Assembly (NCBI RefSeq): GCF_023278565.1
Contig: NC_064679.1
Span: 1,736,001 to 1,800,000 of the forward strand
Origin: Colletotrichum lupini
Taxonomy: Eukaryota; Ascomycota; Sordariomycetes; Glomerellales; Glomerellaceae
Length of the DNA stretch: 64,000 bases
Direction of reading: 5' to 3'
The position numbers and the translations under genes are program-made. Position 1 is the stretch's first letter. Each line of letters starts with the position of its first letter. Under the pieces are notes generated by a model that was given only the letters and a program-made list of their open reading frames with translations, searched no databases and was not told the DNA's origin. This document shows, one piece after another, positions 21,591 to 36,516 of the stretch.

Positions 21591-22789
21591 TCATACCCCA
21601 AGGATACTATCCTCACTGCCTGACATACGTGATGTGCTTTGTAGTACCGTCTTTGAGTTTACCTGCCCACCCACTCGATCCAAGTTGTAGGGGTTTTCTG
21701 TCCTGTCTCTCGATTTTGAATTGTTCGAATGAGACCCTGATCTCTCATGACTATGATACTGATAACCGCCTGGCTTGTTCCGATTTGCGGCTTCCCGTAG
21801 AGCACGAGGAGTAAACAGGGGTTTCAGTGCAGGAACACTGGCGCATATTATTCCGATGTTGATCTCCAACATGGACCAGATGTTGATGAGGATGCTCTCC
21901 TGGAACAGATCCTTGGCGAGGGTATATGTGTAAATCGTGTGTAACCGGACGATGGATGTTATTGTTGCAAACACGCCAACGCCGAAAATGATGCCCAGCG
22001 CGATCTTTTCTCGCCGCGGCCGAAGAATGCCCATAAGTGTTTTGATGGGGAGGACGAGGATCCAAATGTCGGTTACGATGTTAAAACCGGATGTAACTGG
22101 CCACCGTTAGAAACTAGTCTGACAGGCATAGATGATCTGTGGATCATTGTCGATGGCTGATAACTCACAATAGAAAAAAGCGGTAGTGTTGATACACACT
22201 CCATTCACAGTCCCGGTCAAGTCCCACATTTCGTAGAGTGGTTGACACTGAGATAGGGTGACTCCAATACAGATGACGAAGAATAAAAGATGGAATACAA
22301 TGGTGCATATGCACAGAATGTTGAGCGACCTGGTGCCAGCTACCAGTAGAGTCAGCATATGACACGTTCACCATCATGTTATAGAAAGACCTACCAAACC
22401 TGAGATACATGCACAAGATAGATATCTTGATTGCTGATATGCAAACATAATACGTAACTTGAATTGCCAGTGTATTCTTCAGGAGATTTGTCATGTTGTC
22501 GAGGCTCAAATCCTTGGAGGGGAAGCCGATATGATTGGCCTTTCCGACAAAGATCTCTGCGAGGTAGGCGAGAGTGAATACCATTCCAATGATCATTGAA
22601 TAATCATCGAGGCCAGGCTTTCGGATAAGAACTGCTCGAACAAATGTCCGGGCAATGACAACCATGGCTACACCGTTTATGTCAGTTCTCACGTTGTCCG
22701 AGTCGCTAACCAATCGACTTACTTGAAATTGCTGTGAAAAAACATGCTGTTATGATGAGGCTATTCTGCCTCACTTGGTCGGAGGCCAT
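21591..22789 (-). CDS. Rhodopsin-domain integral membrane protein (Pth11-like)
   Basis: Four exons (22789-22723, 22667-22395, 22339-22169, 22096-21591) give 338 residues. The spliced protein starts MASDQVRQNSLIITACFFTA. It has seven predicted helices in Fung_rhodopsin order: MVVIARTFVRAVLIRKPGLDDY, a helix with GMVFTLAYLAEIFVG, ISAIKISILCMYLRF, LCICTIVFHLLFFVICIGV, SQCQPLYEMWD (the conserved extracellular Cys loop), FNIVTDIWILVLPIKTL, and LINIWSMLEINIGIICASVPALKPLF. A long polar Ser/Asn-rich cytoplasmic tail follows. Some Pth11-like members sense surface cues; no role can be assigned here. It resembles the partial gene at the window start in family only; tail and loops differ. Confidence 0.87.
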
Positions 22790-23822
22790 ACTGCTATGCT
22801 CAAGTGGGACATGCCCCTACAAGATCCTTGTTCTCATCGAAGAGCGTTGTCTGTCTTGGCTGATATATAAAATCTTGTCTTCCTTCGTTATATGTGGATC
22901 CTCGATGGTGGGCTGGCAGCGGCACAAACTAGGGGATGGGGGCAGTATTTCCTTCATACATGTACAATAGGGCTAAGAATTAAGAGCGAAGCCGAGTGGG
23001 ATAGATTGGAAGGAGGAGGGCGAACTCTCTTTTCAAACCCCATCGAGAGGCATGAAGACCAGATGAGATGAGAAGTGGGACTTTTGAAGGGGCCCCAGGC
23101 GGCATGCAACGCTGGAGGGATGGACGGGGCCATGATGCACAAGCACAGACAACAAGCCGCGCTGCCGCATCCAGGGTGGGAAACGTGACGGATCGCTGGA
23201 TAAATGACGGCATCTCAATCTCCTCACAATTTACGCGAGCTTCGACTGGTCTCCCTCGCGTGCGTATTGCGTGGAGACTAATGTCTATGCCAGGCTTGTC
23301 AGGCTTGTCAGGGTGCGTGCGATTCGATCCCGCCTTGATGCTGCACGCTCCAGCCGTAATGAACGGGCTGCGAGAGGCTGCAGGTCTAGCGTGCAGGCAG
23401 AGCTTTTGCGAGCTTTCGGAAGAGAAGGAAGAGGGCCGTTGCTGAAGCCTTTCCGGAATGGGGGGTTCTGCACCGAGACTAGCGTCCGGGGGACCTGCAG
23501 CAATTCACGGAGGTTTAACTAAGGCCGGGCATGGTCTGACAGGAAACGGCCCAATGGCGCTGGGGGATCGAGCTAGTCTACACGGTAACACGGTTGGTTC
23601 GCAGCTCTACACAGGTGGTGGCTGATTTCTGACCCCCTTCTTCGCTTGTTCCATTTCGTGTTCCAGACGGACGCCGAGGCAGTGCGGCTTGCTGGAGCGG
23701 GACAAAGGAGGGGACCGGGCAACGGCAATCTTCGCTGCGGCACCAGACGGCAGAGCGGGTGAAAGTGGTGTGCTGAGAGCGTTCATCTCGCCTTTGGCTG
23801 CGACCCGAGGCACAAGTTGTTT
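22790..23822. other. Intergenic, GC-rich, between the rhodopsin-domain gene and element E1
   Basis: About 1 kb of unmutated, GC-rich DNA with short overlapping ORFs on both strands and no recognised domain. A short tandem ggcttgtca duplication lies near 23295. The sharp change to TA-rich DNA at 23.9 kb marks the repeat boundary. Confidence 0.4.
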
Positions 23823-23827
23823 GATAT

Positions 23828-24032
23828 TGTTGGTATCCCTATTACAGGGTAGTTGGTTCGAACCGTAGTTGACGAAGAGATCAATTGAACTATATGAATA
23901 TCTACGTAGTAGGTATAAAAAGGAGGTTCTAACCGTAGGTTAGGCTAGCTATAATAATCGTAAATAGGGCCCCTAATTAGCCCCTACGCAGTCGGCTATA
24001 TACCGCGGTCGAATTAGACTTCTAATCTAATA
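23828..24032 (-). repeat. 3' LTR of E1
   Basis: 205 bp, homologous to the five other LTRs. In element orientation it ends ATACCAACA, keeping the canonical CA. Its inner half is RIP-mutated (TATTAG where other copies have TATCGG). Confidence 0.85.
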
Positions 24033-27000
24033 CTAACTTTCTCTTTTTTTTATCGATTTAACTACTATAGTTAGAGGTATAATTCGACCTCGGGCCCGTT
24101 TACTAAGTCGTCTCTTTTTCCCCCTTTTCTCTACTTTTTTTATATAACCTATCCCTCTATTCGTATAGTGACTTTTTTACTACTTACGAATTACTTTAAT
24201 CCCTTATTTAGTACTACTTTCGTAAAAGCGTTTGCGAGGTTATTTTTATTATTAATTTAATAAATCTTAAGTATTTCGCGCCTTTCGTACGATTACCTAA
24301 GGGCTATAATATTAATTATAAGCCTCTTTTCTTTCGTCGTTCCTAATTTAATAAAGCATTCGTATAGCAAGTAAGAATCTATATAGATAACCGTTAGAAT
24401 AAATAGAAAGCTAATTCGATTAGTAATCTTCTTTAGCGTTATTAAAATCGTATAAAAAAGGTTAACGCCGTTAACTATACTATAGACCTCCGATACTAAT
24501 ATACTTCTTATTACTTACTTATTTTTAGTTAATGAGTAATAGATTATATTACTATATATAGTAAATTCGCTCTCGCTTATACTCTTATTAGTTAGGATAA
24601 TAATATACCCTAATTACGAAATAAGGTCGTTATTATTCGTAAATAACCTATTAATAAAGACATAGAGCTTACTAATCGTAAAGTCGATCGGGTAATAAAC
24701 GAAACCTTAATCGAGATTTGTCTATTACTACTTAAGCCGCTTATTAAGTACCTCGACGTCTTATTTAGTTAGATCTATAGCCTACGCTACCTTAGCGTAA
24801 TTAAAAGTCGCCTTAAGCTAATAAATACTCGTAATATATACCCCTTACGCAAGCTTAGCCTTATACTACTTCTTAATATTAATTATATTTAGATCGATAA
24901 AGTTAATCTTCTCGCCCTACCCCTTTTATTAAAAAACGACGGTTTCCCTTTTAATTATAAAAATCCTATTATTAAATACTAGGGGGGTATTTATTATAAG
25001 GACCTCTTTTAGCTTCGCTACGAAGCCCGCTTTCTAAAGCTCCTTATCCTCCTTTTTTATAAAGTTAATATTAAATAGGCTTAATATATTATTAGTCTAT
25101 ATTCCGACGATCCTAAATTAGTTACTTTCGTACTCTGCGACTAATAAGTACGGGTCGTACGTAGAGGTACCTATTAATAGTTAATTAATATAAAAATTAT
25201 AGTAGGTAGCCTACTAATAAGTACCCGATTCTACGAGCCTATATAGTAGCTTAAGCACTTTAATAATCGTGCCTTCTAAGTACTTATTAGCTATTTCCTT
25301 CGGTAAATAGGCTAGGACTTTCCTTATGAGCCCTATAGCTAATTAGGTATAGGCCTAGGTAATATTACGGCTCTAAATCTCGTATCCCTTCTTCTATAAT
25401 AATACTATTAGTACTATTATTAATCGTTAGCTATAGCGCTATATAGTAGGCGATTATATAAGTAGCGTTACCTTTTTAACGTCGCTATATTTCTAAATTA
25501 CGTATCTAGACTTCTCGTACGGCTAAGGTATTCCTTTCTTTTTAATCTCACGAACTATTCGTAATTTAAATATATAGAGGTTTATATATTTTTCTAAGTT
25601 ATATAAAATAAATCGATAGACCCCTCGATCGCGAAGAGTATTTACTTCGATAAGATCTAATCCTTTATACGGCTTTTTAGTAGTTATAATTATGCCTTCT
25701 TTACGTAGTTTAACCGCTAGCTCGAAATTGGCTTTTTTTATTATTATATAAAAGGTATTAATTACCTCGTCGCTAGTAATAAATTGCCGCGTTAGGGCTT
25801 GCCGTCGTAGTTTTTTATAACGTCTCGCCGGTAGTATTAGTGCCCTTTTAGCAATTTCCTCTTCCTCGTTATCTATTAGTACTACTATAACGATTTCGTT
25901 AAGGATAATTTCCTATGCCTCTACCGCGGGTTATATAGTTTCCCCTAGCTCTTCTTCTTCTTATAGGTTAAAAGTCACCTTATTAGGATCTATATAGTAC
26001 GGTCTAACTACTATAATTAATACTTCGAGTAGCTAGTTACGATCTCTTATAACTATATAAGAGCGCTCGTCGACGGAAATTAACTTATATAGCCTAGTCT
26101 ATTATTAAGTAATTTCGCGCTATACTCGTATATCCGAATTTAGTAGTATATTTAGATTATCCCCTATATCGGGCCTATTATATATAATAATTACCTTATT
26201 AACTTACCTTCTTATACTCACTTCGCATAGTACTTATATTACTTTTTTAATTACTCGGGCTCGTTAGCTTATACCTAGCGACGGTAGTAAGGCTAAGGTC
26301 GTTCTTAAATATACTCTAAATACTAATAGCGTTAATATAAGTCCGTTAGGCCCTATAGTATCGTTATAATATTTAAGTACTATTTAGAAGCATTCGTCGT
26401 TAGTAGAATCCGGATTTTCCTCTTTAATAATTCTAAACGCCCTTTTTAATTACTAATATACCCTTTTTACTTTTTTAATATTATAGTACGCTTTAACGGG
26501 TACGACTTTTAGCTATATACCGTAAGCCGTCGTATTATCCCTAAATTCTATTAACTTAAAGCTAGTACTAGCGTCGGTTGTAATACTATCTAGCGGTCCT
26601 TAGTATATATCGATCTAGCTTTTTTATAGGGCTACTTATACTATTTTTACTTATAGATCCTAGAGGAATTGCCTTACTTAGAGAGATATAACTACGTCGA
26701 TTATATATAGTACTAGCTGACTATTTAAATAGAAAATATCGACGACTATTTCCTAGTTAAAATTAAGCTTATTACGTAATTTAAACTTAAATCTACGTGG
26801 GCTCTGCGCATTTATTTAGTATTAATAACATACTTTCGTTAACTACTTTAACGCCCCTATTTTAATATTATTATTATTTAATTACTTTAAGAGGTTATAT
26901 AGCCTCGTAACCGACGGGTACCTAAATCTCTAGTATAGTCTTCTAAGCTCACTTTCCGTTAAGTAATTAATTAACTTCGTATTATTAATAAGCTTTATAA

Positions 27001-29872
27001 ACGCATGCCCCTATCGTCGTTTAACTATCTCGAAGTACTTACCGCTAGAGATTCTGTTCCTCGTATTATTAAATATAATACTTAGTCGATCTATATTTTT
27101 TAAATATAAGAGAAATAGGGTATTAACGAGCAAAATATAAAAAGTTATTGTTCTGAAATATATCTCTATTTTTACTATACCTAGGGTAACGATTTCCTTA
27201 CTTAGGCTAAAACTAATCCTTATAATACCCGCCGTTAACGTATTAAGCGTTATTAGTACGATCTTTTATAGTACTTAGAATTACCCTTTTCCTCTAGTTA
27301 ATTATTATAATACCCTAGTATCTAGGATAATCCTATAGAAATCCTTTAGGCCGTACCTTTTGCTCGCATAGAATACCTATACGAGCTTAGTATTTAAAGG
27401 ATCTAGGTAATATAAAAAGGACCCCTTTAACTACCCCTAGATTTACTTAGTATTATATTCCTTTTCTTTAGATATTAAGAGAAATAGCGTCTTCTCTTTA
27501 ATTATTAAAAAAATAGGCTTTGGCCCTATTAGATTCGCCCTTTTAGCCGCCTCCGTATTTATTATCTAAGGGACCTTTTCTTACTATTTATAAATAAAAG
27601 CCTACTTATTAAGAGCTTTTACTACCCTCTATTCGTTTAGCCTCGTATATCCTCTAAAAGCTAACGGGGCGAAAAAAGAGTAGTTAATATCGTTAATTTT
27701 ATTATAATCTAATTCGTTAATATAGGGGGTAAGATCTTCCTTATCTTCCGAATCTCCTATAGGGGGTATATACTTTAGGCTACTACTTTAGCTACCGTCG
27801 CTAGGTTCCGTACCCCCGGATCTACCCTTATATATAATAAAGAATTAGTTAAACCGACGAGGGCTAGTTTTGCCGTTTACTACCCTCGACTTTTTATACT
27901 ATTTATACGATTTAATACGCTCTTCCTTAGAGTAGTTACTTAACTAATATCTATCCTTTTTATGAATATAATATTACTTCTTCTATTACCCTACCCATAA
28001 GTTAAATCTCTACCTATTTAATAAATCTAGGCCTCTTTACTAGCGATTACTATATTTAGCCTCTTTTTCCTTTTTATTATACGTTCGATCGACCTAATAT
28101 TATTAATAAGGGCCGTCGTATACTTAGAAATAGGTTTAGTACGGTATTCTTATTTTAATATTAAAACTAGATCTTAGCCTTAAATAGAGCGTCTCGTAGT
28201 CTTTAAGTACCTAGTATAGGGTTATTTTTACCTCTAGTATACGCTAAACTATAGTATAAAAATATCTAACTTTCCGCTCGTTTATCCCCTTATTTAGTTA
28301 GGTTTTCGCTAGCTTATTAATTCGATCGATAAGCTCTTTAAGGATCTTTACTCGCAATTTACCCTCTATTATCCTAGCTATAAATATAAAAGAAATCGCT
28401 CGTAGCTTAAATAGGAGCTCTAGGTTCTTATTATAAGTCTCGAAGCGGCTTCGGATTACGTTAATTATACTAAGAAAGTCGTTTTAATTAAAATTACGTA
28501 CCGCTTTATAATAATAATTAGAGGCTTTACCTACGAGTACGATATTAATTACTAAATAGTACTAATATTCCCTAATTCCGACTTTTTCGTAATAATTATA
28601 AAACATCGTTAGGGTTTTTTATAAGACCTTATACTTCCCCTTAGAGTATAATTTCTCTTTTAGGAAGATCTTTTTAAGGCCTATAAATTACCTCGTATTC
28701 GCTACTAGATTTTCGGTATTTATATACGATCCCTACGTCGCTACGTATTATTAATAACTTCGGGTCGTCTACTTCCTTTTTTATTAGCTAATTAGCGCCG
28801 AATTTCGTATTAGTAACGGTAATAAGTTATAGATCGAAATAAATAGAATTATCGATTATCGTACTTCTAGTACTATATTTTGCCCTAGTATATCCTTTTA
28901 TAACGATAGATTTCCGTTAGTAATTATAGGGAGGAAATTTAAGTCGTTTACCCTTTTTCTAAATTCGTTAAAGCGATTATACGCTCTATCGACCTATACT
29001 TAGTTCTATAGTACGAATTCCTCTTTTATAATTATCGCTATTAGTATTTTATATAGCTCTTACGATTATAATTACGCTAGTAATACCCCTCGCCCGTAAA
29101 AGAATTTATTAACTATTTTTATAATTCCTAGGCTTGCGCTCGCGAACTATTCGTTTAGCTAGTAACTAAGGTCGTTTATAATCTTATAAAATAGGGGTTA
29201 CCCCTATAGCCCCTTTTTCTTATAGACCTTAGTTAAATAAATTAATACTATATTAATTTACTTACCGTTAAGCTAATCTACGATTCTATATATCTACGTC
29301 CCCTAATAGTCCGGGTTAATATTTACCTATTTATAAGGGATTAGGATTCTATTTAGGATCGGGTTTCGTCCTCTCTTTCCTTACCCTAACTCGCTAAGGG
29401 TCGTGCTTTAGCTTATACTTATATTAGTAATTATTAATATATTTAATCTTAACGAGGATATATCTAATTTACGTACTAATCGTAATAAATCCGTACTTTC
29501 GCTACTTAACGAATTTATCGGGGTTTAAGAGATTCCCACTTTCTCTCGCTATTTTATTACTACTCTCGTTTTTACTATTTTTAGTAATTACTATTACCTT
29601 TTTAGATCGCTAACTATTGTACTTATTAAGATCTTCCTTTTCGTTTAGTAAAAAAGGGTAGGTTTTAGTAGTTCTTTTTAATAATAGTAGCAGTAGACGT
29701 TTATATTACTATAAAAAAATATAATAATTAGTCTCGGGATCTTTATTAATTACTAATTTCTACTATCCCGTATACTTCTAGCCTCCTAAGCCTCGTACTC
29801 TTTATAATCTCTAAATAGCTTCCTTAGTTAATTTCTTAAAATTAGTAATCTCGTGCCGGGAGCTAAAATAAA

Positions 29873-30074
29873 TATCGGATTAGAAGTCTAATTCGACCGC
29901 GGTATATAGCCGACTGCGCAGGGGCTAATTAGGGGCCCTATTTACGATTATCGTAGCTAGCCTAACTTACGGTTAGAACTTCCTTTTTATACCTACGTAA
30001 ATATTTATATAGTTTAATTAATCTTTTCGTTAACTACGGTTCGAACTAACTACTTTATAATAGGGATATTAATA
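29873..30074 (+). repeat. 5' LTR of E2
   Basis: 202 bp, TATCGG...TTAATA. The ends correspond to TG...CA after C-to-T changes on both strands. Confidence 0.85.
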
Positions 30075-33000
30075 TTAATTAGTAGTTAAATTCTATTATT
30101 ATAGATCGGTAAGGTATTTTACTACGTAGAAAAGACGACCTCTTAATACCGCACGGGATAAGAGATTCGTATTAATTAACCTTACGGAAGTAGATAAAAA
30201 AGGAGGCGATTTTCAAATACTGTACGGAATTGAGTAATCGTAGCCCTTTACTACTTATAAGAGGTCGACGTTTACTACGTTAAACTATATTAATTAATAA
30301 AACCGCTTAAGTAATTAGCCTTTTACTATTGCCCCGAGTAGCTTTTTTACTAAACGACTTTTCTATAGCCGGCCCGTAATTAAAAATTAACTAAGTAATA
30401 AAAGGGATCGCTAGTAAGCAATAATTACCTAACTATAATTAAACTATAAAAAAGACTACCTAAAAGATATAAAATAGGGTACCGAGAGGCTATAAAAAAC
30501 AAGATCTCTAAGGTATCTAACCCTATTGCGTACGAGTAATAAGTAGGCATTTTTAGTAAGTTTTTAAAATATACGATCTTACGAAAAAGAGGGCTTAACT
30601 TCGTTAACCGTACTTAACGGCCTATACGGTTCTTAATAGCCTATATAGCTCCTCTACGAGCTACCTAGCGTCTACTTTTAACTATTCTTATAAAATACCG
30701 CTTTAAAAGAGGTAGGTCGAGGAAGGAAGCTATTTAGAGATTATAAAGAGCACGAGGCTTAGGAGGCTAGAAGTATACGGGATAGCGGAAATTAGTAACT
30801 AGTAAAGATCCCGAGACTAATTACTATATTTTCTTATAGTAATATAAACGTCTACCGCTACTATTATAAAAAGGAACTACTAAAACCTACTTTTTTATAC
30901 TAAATAAAAAAGAGGATCTTAGTAAGTACGATAGCTAGCGACTTAGAAAGGTAGTAGTAATCGTTAGAAATAATAAAAATAAGAGTAATAGTAAAACGGC
31001 GAGAAGAAATAGGAATCTCTTAGACTTTAATAAATTCGTTAAGTAGTAAAAGCACGGATTTATTATAACTAGCGCGCAGATTAGATATATCCCCGTTAAG
31101 ATTAAATACGCTAGCGATTACTAATACGAGTATAAGCTAGAGTATAACCCTTAGCGAGTTAGGGTAAAAAAGAAGAGAACGAAACCCGATCCTAAATAGA
31201 ATCCTAATCCCTTATAAATAAGTAAATATTAACCCGGATTATTAAGGGACGTAAATATATAAAATCGCGGATTAGCTTAACGGCGAATAAATAGACGCGG
31301 TATTAATCTATTTAACTAAGGTTTATAAAAAAAAAGGGGCTATAGGGATAACCCCTATTTTATAAGATCGTAAACGACCTTAGCTATTAGCTAGACAAAT
31401 AGTTCGCAAGCGCAAGCTTAGGAATTACGAAAGTAGTTAATAAATTCCTCTACGGGCGAGGGGTATTACTAGCGCAATTATAATCGTAAGAACTATACGA
31501 AATATTAGTAGCGATAATTATAGAGGAGGAATTCGTACTATAGAACTAAGTATAGGTTAATAGAGCGTATAATTATTTTAACGAATTTAAAAAAAGGGTA
31601 AACGACCTAGATTTCCTCCCTATAATTACTAACGGAAATCTGTCGTTATAAAAGGATATACTGGGGCAAAATATAGTACTAAAAATATAATAATTAATAA
31701 TTCTGCCTATTTCGATCTATAACTCGTTACCGCTACTAATATAAAATTCGGCGCCGATCGGTTAATAAGAAAGGAGGTAAACGACCCGAAGTTACTAATA
31801 GTACGTAGCGACATAGGGATCGTATATAAATACCGAAAATCTAATAATAAATACGAAGTAATTTATAAACTTTAAAAAGATCTTTTTAAAAGAGAAATTA
31901 TACTCTAGGGGGAAGTATAAGGTCTTATAAAAAACCCTAACGATATTTTACGATTATTATAAAAAAGTCGGAATTAGGGAATATTAATACTATTTAGTAA
32001 TTAATATCGTACTCATAGGCAAAGCCTCTGATTACTACTACGAAGCGGTATATAATTTTAATTAAAACGACTTTTTTAGTATAATTAACGCAATCCGAAG
32101 CCGCTTCGAGACTTACGATAAGAACTTAGAGCTCCTATCTAAGCTACGAGCGATTTTTTATATATTTATAACTAGGATAATAGAAGGTAAATCGTAAATA
32201 GAGATCCTTAAAGAGCTTATTAATCGAATTAATAAGCTAGCGAAAACCTAGCTAAATAAGAGGATAAACGAGCGGAAAGTTAGATATTTTTATACCGTAG
32301 TTTAGCGTATATTAAAAGTAAAAATTACCTTATACTAAGTACCTAAAGACTACGAGACGCTTTACTCGAGGCTAAGATCTAGCTTTAATATTAAAGCGAG
32401 AATGCCGCGCTAAACCTATTTCTAAGTATATAACGGCCCTTATTAATAATACTAAGTTAATTAAACGTATAATAAAAAGGGAAAAGAGGCTAAATACGGT
32501 AATTATTAATAAAGAGGCCCAGATTCGTTAAATAAGTAGAGATTTAACTTACGGGTAGGGTAATAGAAAAAGTAATATTATATTTATAAAAAAGATAGAT
32601 ATTAGTTAAGTAACTACTCTAAAGAAGAGCGTATTAAATTATACGAATAGTATAAAAAGTCGAGGGTAATAAATAGTAAAACTAGCCCTCGTCGGTTTAA
32701 CTAATTCCTCGTTATATATAAGGGTAAATCCGGGGGTACGGGACTTAGTAATAGTAGTTAAAGTAACGGCCTAAAGCATATACCCCCTATAAGAGATTCG
32801 GAAAATAAAAAAGATCTTACCCCCTATACTAACGAATTAGATTATAACGAAATTGACGATATTAACTACTCTTTTTTTGCCCCGTTAGCCTCCGGAAGAT
32901 ATACGAAGCTAAATAAATAGAAAGTAGTAAAAGCTTTTAATAAGTAGGCTTTTATCTATAAATAGTAAGGGAAGGTCCCTTAGATAACGGATATAGAGGT

Positions 33001-36000
33001 AGCTAAAAGGGCGAATTTAATAGGGCCGAAGCCTATTCTCTTAATAATTAAGGAAAAAACGCTATCTCTCTCGATATTTAAAGAAAAAGAATATAGTACT
33101 AAGCAAATCTAGGGGTAGCTAGAGGGGTCCTTTTTATATTACTTAGATCCCTCGAATACTAAGCTTATATAAGTATTTTATACGAGCGAAGGGTACGGCC
33201 CAGACGATTTTTATAAAATTATCCTAAATACTAGGGCATCGTAATAGTTAACTAGAAAAAAAGGGCAATTCTAAGTACTATAAAAGATCGCGCTAGTAAT
33301 ACTTAATACGTCGACAGCGGGTATTACGAAGATTAGTTTCGGCCTAAGTAAGGAAGTCGTCGCCCTAAGTATAATAAAAATAGAGACATACTTCGGAACG
33401 ATAACTTTCTATATTTTACTCGTTAATACCCTATTTCTCCTATATCTAAAAGATATAGATCGACTAGGTATTATATTCGATAATACAAAGAATAGAATCT
33501 CTAGTAATAAGCATTTCGAAATAGTTAAACGACGATGGGGGTATGCGTTTATAAAGCTTATTAATAATACGAAGTTGATTAATTATTTAACGGAAAGTGA
33601 GCTTAGAAAACTATATTAGAGATTTAGGTACCCGTCGGTTACGAGGCTATGTAACCTCTTAAAGTAATTAAGTAATAATAATATCGAAATAGGGGCGCTA
33701 AAGTAGTTAACGAAAGTATATTATTAATACTAAATAAATACGCAGAGCCTACGCAGATTTAAGTTTAAATTGCGTAATAAGCTTAACTTTAACTAAGAAA
33801 TAGTCGTTAATATTTTCTATTTAAATAGTCGGCTAGTACTATATATAATTAACGTAGCTATATCTTTTTAAATAGGGCAATTCCTCCGGGATCTATAAGT
33901 AAAGATAGTATAAGTAGCCCTACGAAAAAGCTAGATTAATATATACTAGGGACCGCTAGACGGTATTAGAACCGATGCTAGTACTAGCTTTAAGTTAGTA
34001 AAATTTAGGGATAATACGACGGCCTATAGTATATAGCTAAAAGTCGTACCCGTTAAAGCGTACTATAGTATTAAAAAAGTAAAAAGGGCATATTAGTAAT
34101 TAAAAAGGGCGTTTAGAATTATTAAAAAGGAAAATCCGGATTTTACTGATAACGAATGCCTCTAGATAGTACTTAAATATTATAACGATACTATAGGGCC
34201 TAACGGACTTATATTAACGCTATTAATATTTAGAGTATATTTAAGAACGACCTTAGCCTCGTTACCGTCGCTAGGCATAAGCTAACGAGCCTAAGTAATT
34301 AAAAAAGTAATACGGGCACTGCGCAAAATAAGTATAAAAAGGTAAGTTAACGAGGTAATTACTATACGTAATAGGCCCGATATAGGGGATAATCTAAATA
34401 TATTACTAAATTTAGATATACGAGTATAGCACAAAATTACTTAATAATAGGCTAGGCTATATAAGTTAATTTTTATTAACGAGCGCTCTTATATAATCGT
34501 AAGAGATCGCGACTAGCTACTCGAAATATTAATTATAGTAGTTAGACCGTACTATATAGATCCTAACGAGGTAATTTCTAACTTATAAAAAGAAAAAGAG
34601 CTAGGGGAAACTATATAACCCGTAGTAGAGGTATAAAAGATCATCCTTAACAAAATCGTCGTAATAATATTAATAAACGACGAGGAAAAGGAAATTATTA
34701 AAAGGGCACTAATACTACTAGCGAGACGTCGTAAAAGACTACGATAGCAAGCCCTAACGCGGCAATTTATTACTAATAACGAAGTAATTAAGACTTTTTA
34801 TATAGTAAAAGAGAAAGCCGATTTCGAGCTAGTAATTAAACTACGTAAAAAAGGCATAATTATAATTACTAAAAAGCCGTATAAGGGATTAGATCTTATT
34901 AAAACAAATACTTTTTGTAATCGAGGGGTCTATCGATTTATCTTATACGACCTAGAAAAATATATAAACCTCCGCATATTTAAATTACGAATAGTTCGTA
35001 AGATTAAAGGGAAAAGAACACCCTAGCCGTACGAGAAGTCTAAATACGTAATTTAGGGGTACGGCGACGTTAAAAAAGCGATACTACTTATATAATCGCC
35101 TACTATATAGCGCTATAGCTAATAATTAATAATAGTACTAATAGTATCGCTACGGAAAAAGGGATACGAGATTTAAAGCCGTAATATTACCTAGGCCTAT
35201 ACCTAATCGGCCATAGAGCTTATAAAGAAAATCCTAGCCTATCTACCGAAGGAAATAGCTAGTAAATACCCAAAAGGCACGATTATTAAAGTACTTAAGC
35301 TACTATATAGGCTCGTAGAATCGGGTACCTATTAGTAGGCTACTTACTACGATTTTTATATTAATTAACTATTAATAATTACTTCTACGTACGACCCGTG
35401 CTTACTAATCGTAAAGTATAAAAGTAACTAATTTAGGATCGTTAGAATATAGACCGACGATATATTAAGCCTATCCGATATTAACTTTATAAAAAAAAAG
35501 GATAAGGAGCTCTAAAAAGCGGGCTTTATAATAAAGCTAAAAGAGGTCCTTATAATAAATACCCCCCTAGTATTTAATAGCGGGATTCTTATAATTAAAA
35601 AAAAAAACGTCGTTTTTTAATAAAAGGGGTAGGGTAAGAAAATTAACCTCGTCGATCTAAACGTAACCGACGTTAAGAAATAGTATAAGGCTAAGCTCGC
35701 GCGAGGGGTATATATTATAAGTATTTATTAGCCTAAAGTAACTTTTAACTACGCTAGGGTAGCGTAGGCTATAGATCTAACTAAACGAGACGTCGAGGTA
35801 CTTAATAAGTAGCTTAAGTAGTAATAGATAAATCTCGATCGAGGTCTCGTTTACTACCTAATTAACCTTATAATTAGTAAGCTCTACGTCTTCGTTAATA
35901 AGTTATTTATAAATAATAACGACCTCACTTCGTAATTAGGGTATATTATTATCTTAGCTAACGAGAGTATAAGTAAGAGCGAGTTTACTATATACGGTAA

Positions 36001-36013
36001 TATAATCTACTAC

Positions 36014-36256
36014 TTGTTATTTAAAAATAAGCGAGTAACGAGAAATATATTAGTATTAGAGGTCTATAATATAGTTAACGGCGTTAACCTCTCTTATATA
36101 ATTTTAATAACACTAAGGAAAATTACTAATCGAATTAGCCTTTTACCTATTCTAATAGTTATCTATACTAATTCTTACTCGCTATATAAATACCTCGTTA
36201 AATTAAGAACGACGAAGGAAAAGAGGCTTATAATCGATATTATAGCCCTTAGGTAA
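36014..36256 (+). pseudogene. Relic of copia RNase H in E2
   Basis: The only open stretch of note in the element. It includes TRNILVLEVYNIVNGVNL and KRLIIDIIALR, which match the C-terminal RNase H of fungal Ty1/copia polyproteins. Stops lie on both sides in the same frame, so no functional protein is expected. Confidence 0.7.
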
Positions 36257-36516
36257 TCGTACGAAAAGCGCGAGATACTCGAGATCCGTTAGATTAATAA
36301 TAAAAATAACCTCGTAAACGCTTTTATAAAAGCAGTACTAAATAAAGGATTAGAGTAATTTATAAGTAATAAAAAAGTTACCGTACAAATAGAGGGATAG
36401 GTTATATAAAAAGAGTAAAAAAAAGGGGGAAAAAGAGACGACTTAGTAAACGGGCCCGAGGTTAAATTATACTTCTAACCGTAGCGGTTAAATTAATAAA
36501 AATAAAAGAAAGTTAG

